Origin: Candidatus Kaiserbacteria bacterium
GTDB lineage: Bacteria > Patescibacteriota > Minisyncoccia > Phycocordibacterales > UBA2100
DNA: 6,784 bases
NCBI GenBank assembly: GCA_019247335.1
Contig: JAFAPB010000082.1
Location: forward strand, 1 to 6,784
Direction of reading: 5' to 3'
Below the pieces are notes generated by a model. The model was not told the origin of the DNA. It made no database searches and saw only the letters and a list, made by a program, of their open reading frames with translations. Within the stretch, counting starts at the first letter, position 1. Each line of letters opens with the position of its first letter. Shown here piece by piece: positions 6,355 to 6,784 of this stretch. A program made the position numbers and the translations under genes.

Positions 6355-6784
6355 ATGCCTCCGGGCGGCTCCGAAAAAATGAACCAGCCGCGCCCCTTCC
6401 CCTGGCGCTCGGTCGGATCGATCACCCCCGAACAACGGATGCGTATCCGCGGACTCCTCGATCAAGCGGCGGCTTTTAAAAAAGACGTGGAGAGCGTCGA
6501 TGCCGCTGAAGAAGCGAGCGCGCTCTTGAACTCGAAAGGCATTATAAACAATGAAATCTGGCGCGATCGCTGCGATCCGGACAACTTGCTCCGCATCAGG
6601 ACGTTCTTTGACGGGCGTCCGTACGCGGCGCTCGTCGCCATGCTGAAAGACAGCAATCCGGCCGCATATGAAGAACTCACGCTTCTCTACATGGGCGCTG
6701 CCGTCGCGCTTGAGACGCGGCACCAGGCCAAGCTGCTGGGTACAACGCCGCTTCGACCGGAGTCGCCCGCGGGGAAAGCAGCAG
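6355..6784 (+). CDS. Hypothetical protein, N-terminal part (3' end outside the window)
   Basis: The frame from ATG 6355 stays open to the window end, giving 143 codons without a stop. It starts MPPGGSEKMNQPRPFPW, a proline-rich, probably disordered N terminus, then becomes helical and charged: ITPEQRMRIRGLLDQAAAFKK (23-43), DAAEEASALLNSKGI, IWRDRCDPDNLLRIRTFFDG, YAALVAMLKDSNPAAYEELTLL, ending RHQAKLLGTTPLRPESPAGK. No signal peptide or membrane segment is seen. I do not recognise a family and assign no function. The start rests on the TATAGT box 6 nt upstream and on the open frame; codon use is GC-rich like the neighbours. A second in-frame ATG at 6379 is the alternative start. It probably begins a new transcription unit after the ABC genes. 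Confidence 0.72.
   Translation, partial: MPPGGSEKMNQPRPFPWRSVGSITPEQRMRIRGLLDQAAAFKKDVESVDAAEEASALLNSKGIINNEIWRDRCDPDNLLRIRTFFDGRPYAALVAMLKDSNPAAYEELTLLYMGAAVALETRHQAKLLGTTPLRPESPAGKAA

Noticed and set aside
6352..6359. 8-bp palindrome GGCATGCC around the last start codon
   Set aside because: Too short to mean much in GC-rich DNA; no companion copies or hairpin with a T-run.
6541..6546. ATTATA, a TATAAT on the minus strand
   Set aside because: It lies inside the last coding frame, has no supported minus-strand gene downstream, and is explained by Ile-Ile codons.

Overview
The window looks like a piece of a small-genome bacterial chromosome, most likely a Patescibacteria/CPR member (Parcubacteria, Kaiserbacteria-like). 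This is inference from gene content, gene packing and promoter style; no rRNA or ribosomal protein is present to confirm it. Genes are packed on the plus strand with 1-66 nt between them. TGA is used as an ordinary stop (permease gene), so this is not the recoded SR1/Gracilibacteria code. GC is mostly high, by eye about 55-60%.

Layout: (1) 1-722, the 3' part of a sensor histidine kinase, entered at its H-box. (2) 747-1322, a stand-alone IMP-cyclohydrolase (PurH N-domain/MGS-like) protein. (3) 1385-1918, a DUF1993 protein. (4) 1941-4063, two tandem genes of the archaeal PurP family (formate- and ATP-dependent FAICAR synthetase); the first keeps the family motifs and the second is strongly diverged. 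(5) 4065-4787, a HAD-IIB / phosphomannomutase-like hydrolase coupled to the second purP. (6) 4794-6342, a YadG/YadH-type ABC exporter, ATPase then permease. (7) 6355 to the window end, the 5' part of an unrecognised gene.

The most interesting theme is the end of purine synthesis. A folate-independent route from AICAR to IMP can be assembled here: PurP would formylate AICAR with formate and ATP, and the PurH-like protein would close the ring. No AICAR transformylase domain is attached to the cyclohydrolase. Two of the three proteins carry changes at key positions, so the activities are not certain.

A second theme is transcription. Four genes are preceded by the heptamer TATARTG, and three of these have the chosen ATG only 5-7 nt after the -10 hexamer, which predicts leaderless mRNAs. 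A fifth, weaker box precedes the ABC genes. Genes inside the presumed operons (second purP, HAD, permease) follow the previous stop by 1-2 nt and show no Shine-Dalgarno sequence. No gap exceeds 300 bases; I saw no tRNA, rRNA, CRISPR array, insertion sequence or convincing intrinsic terminator.
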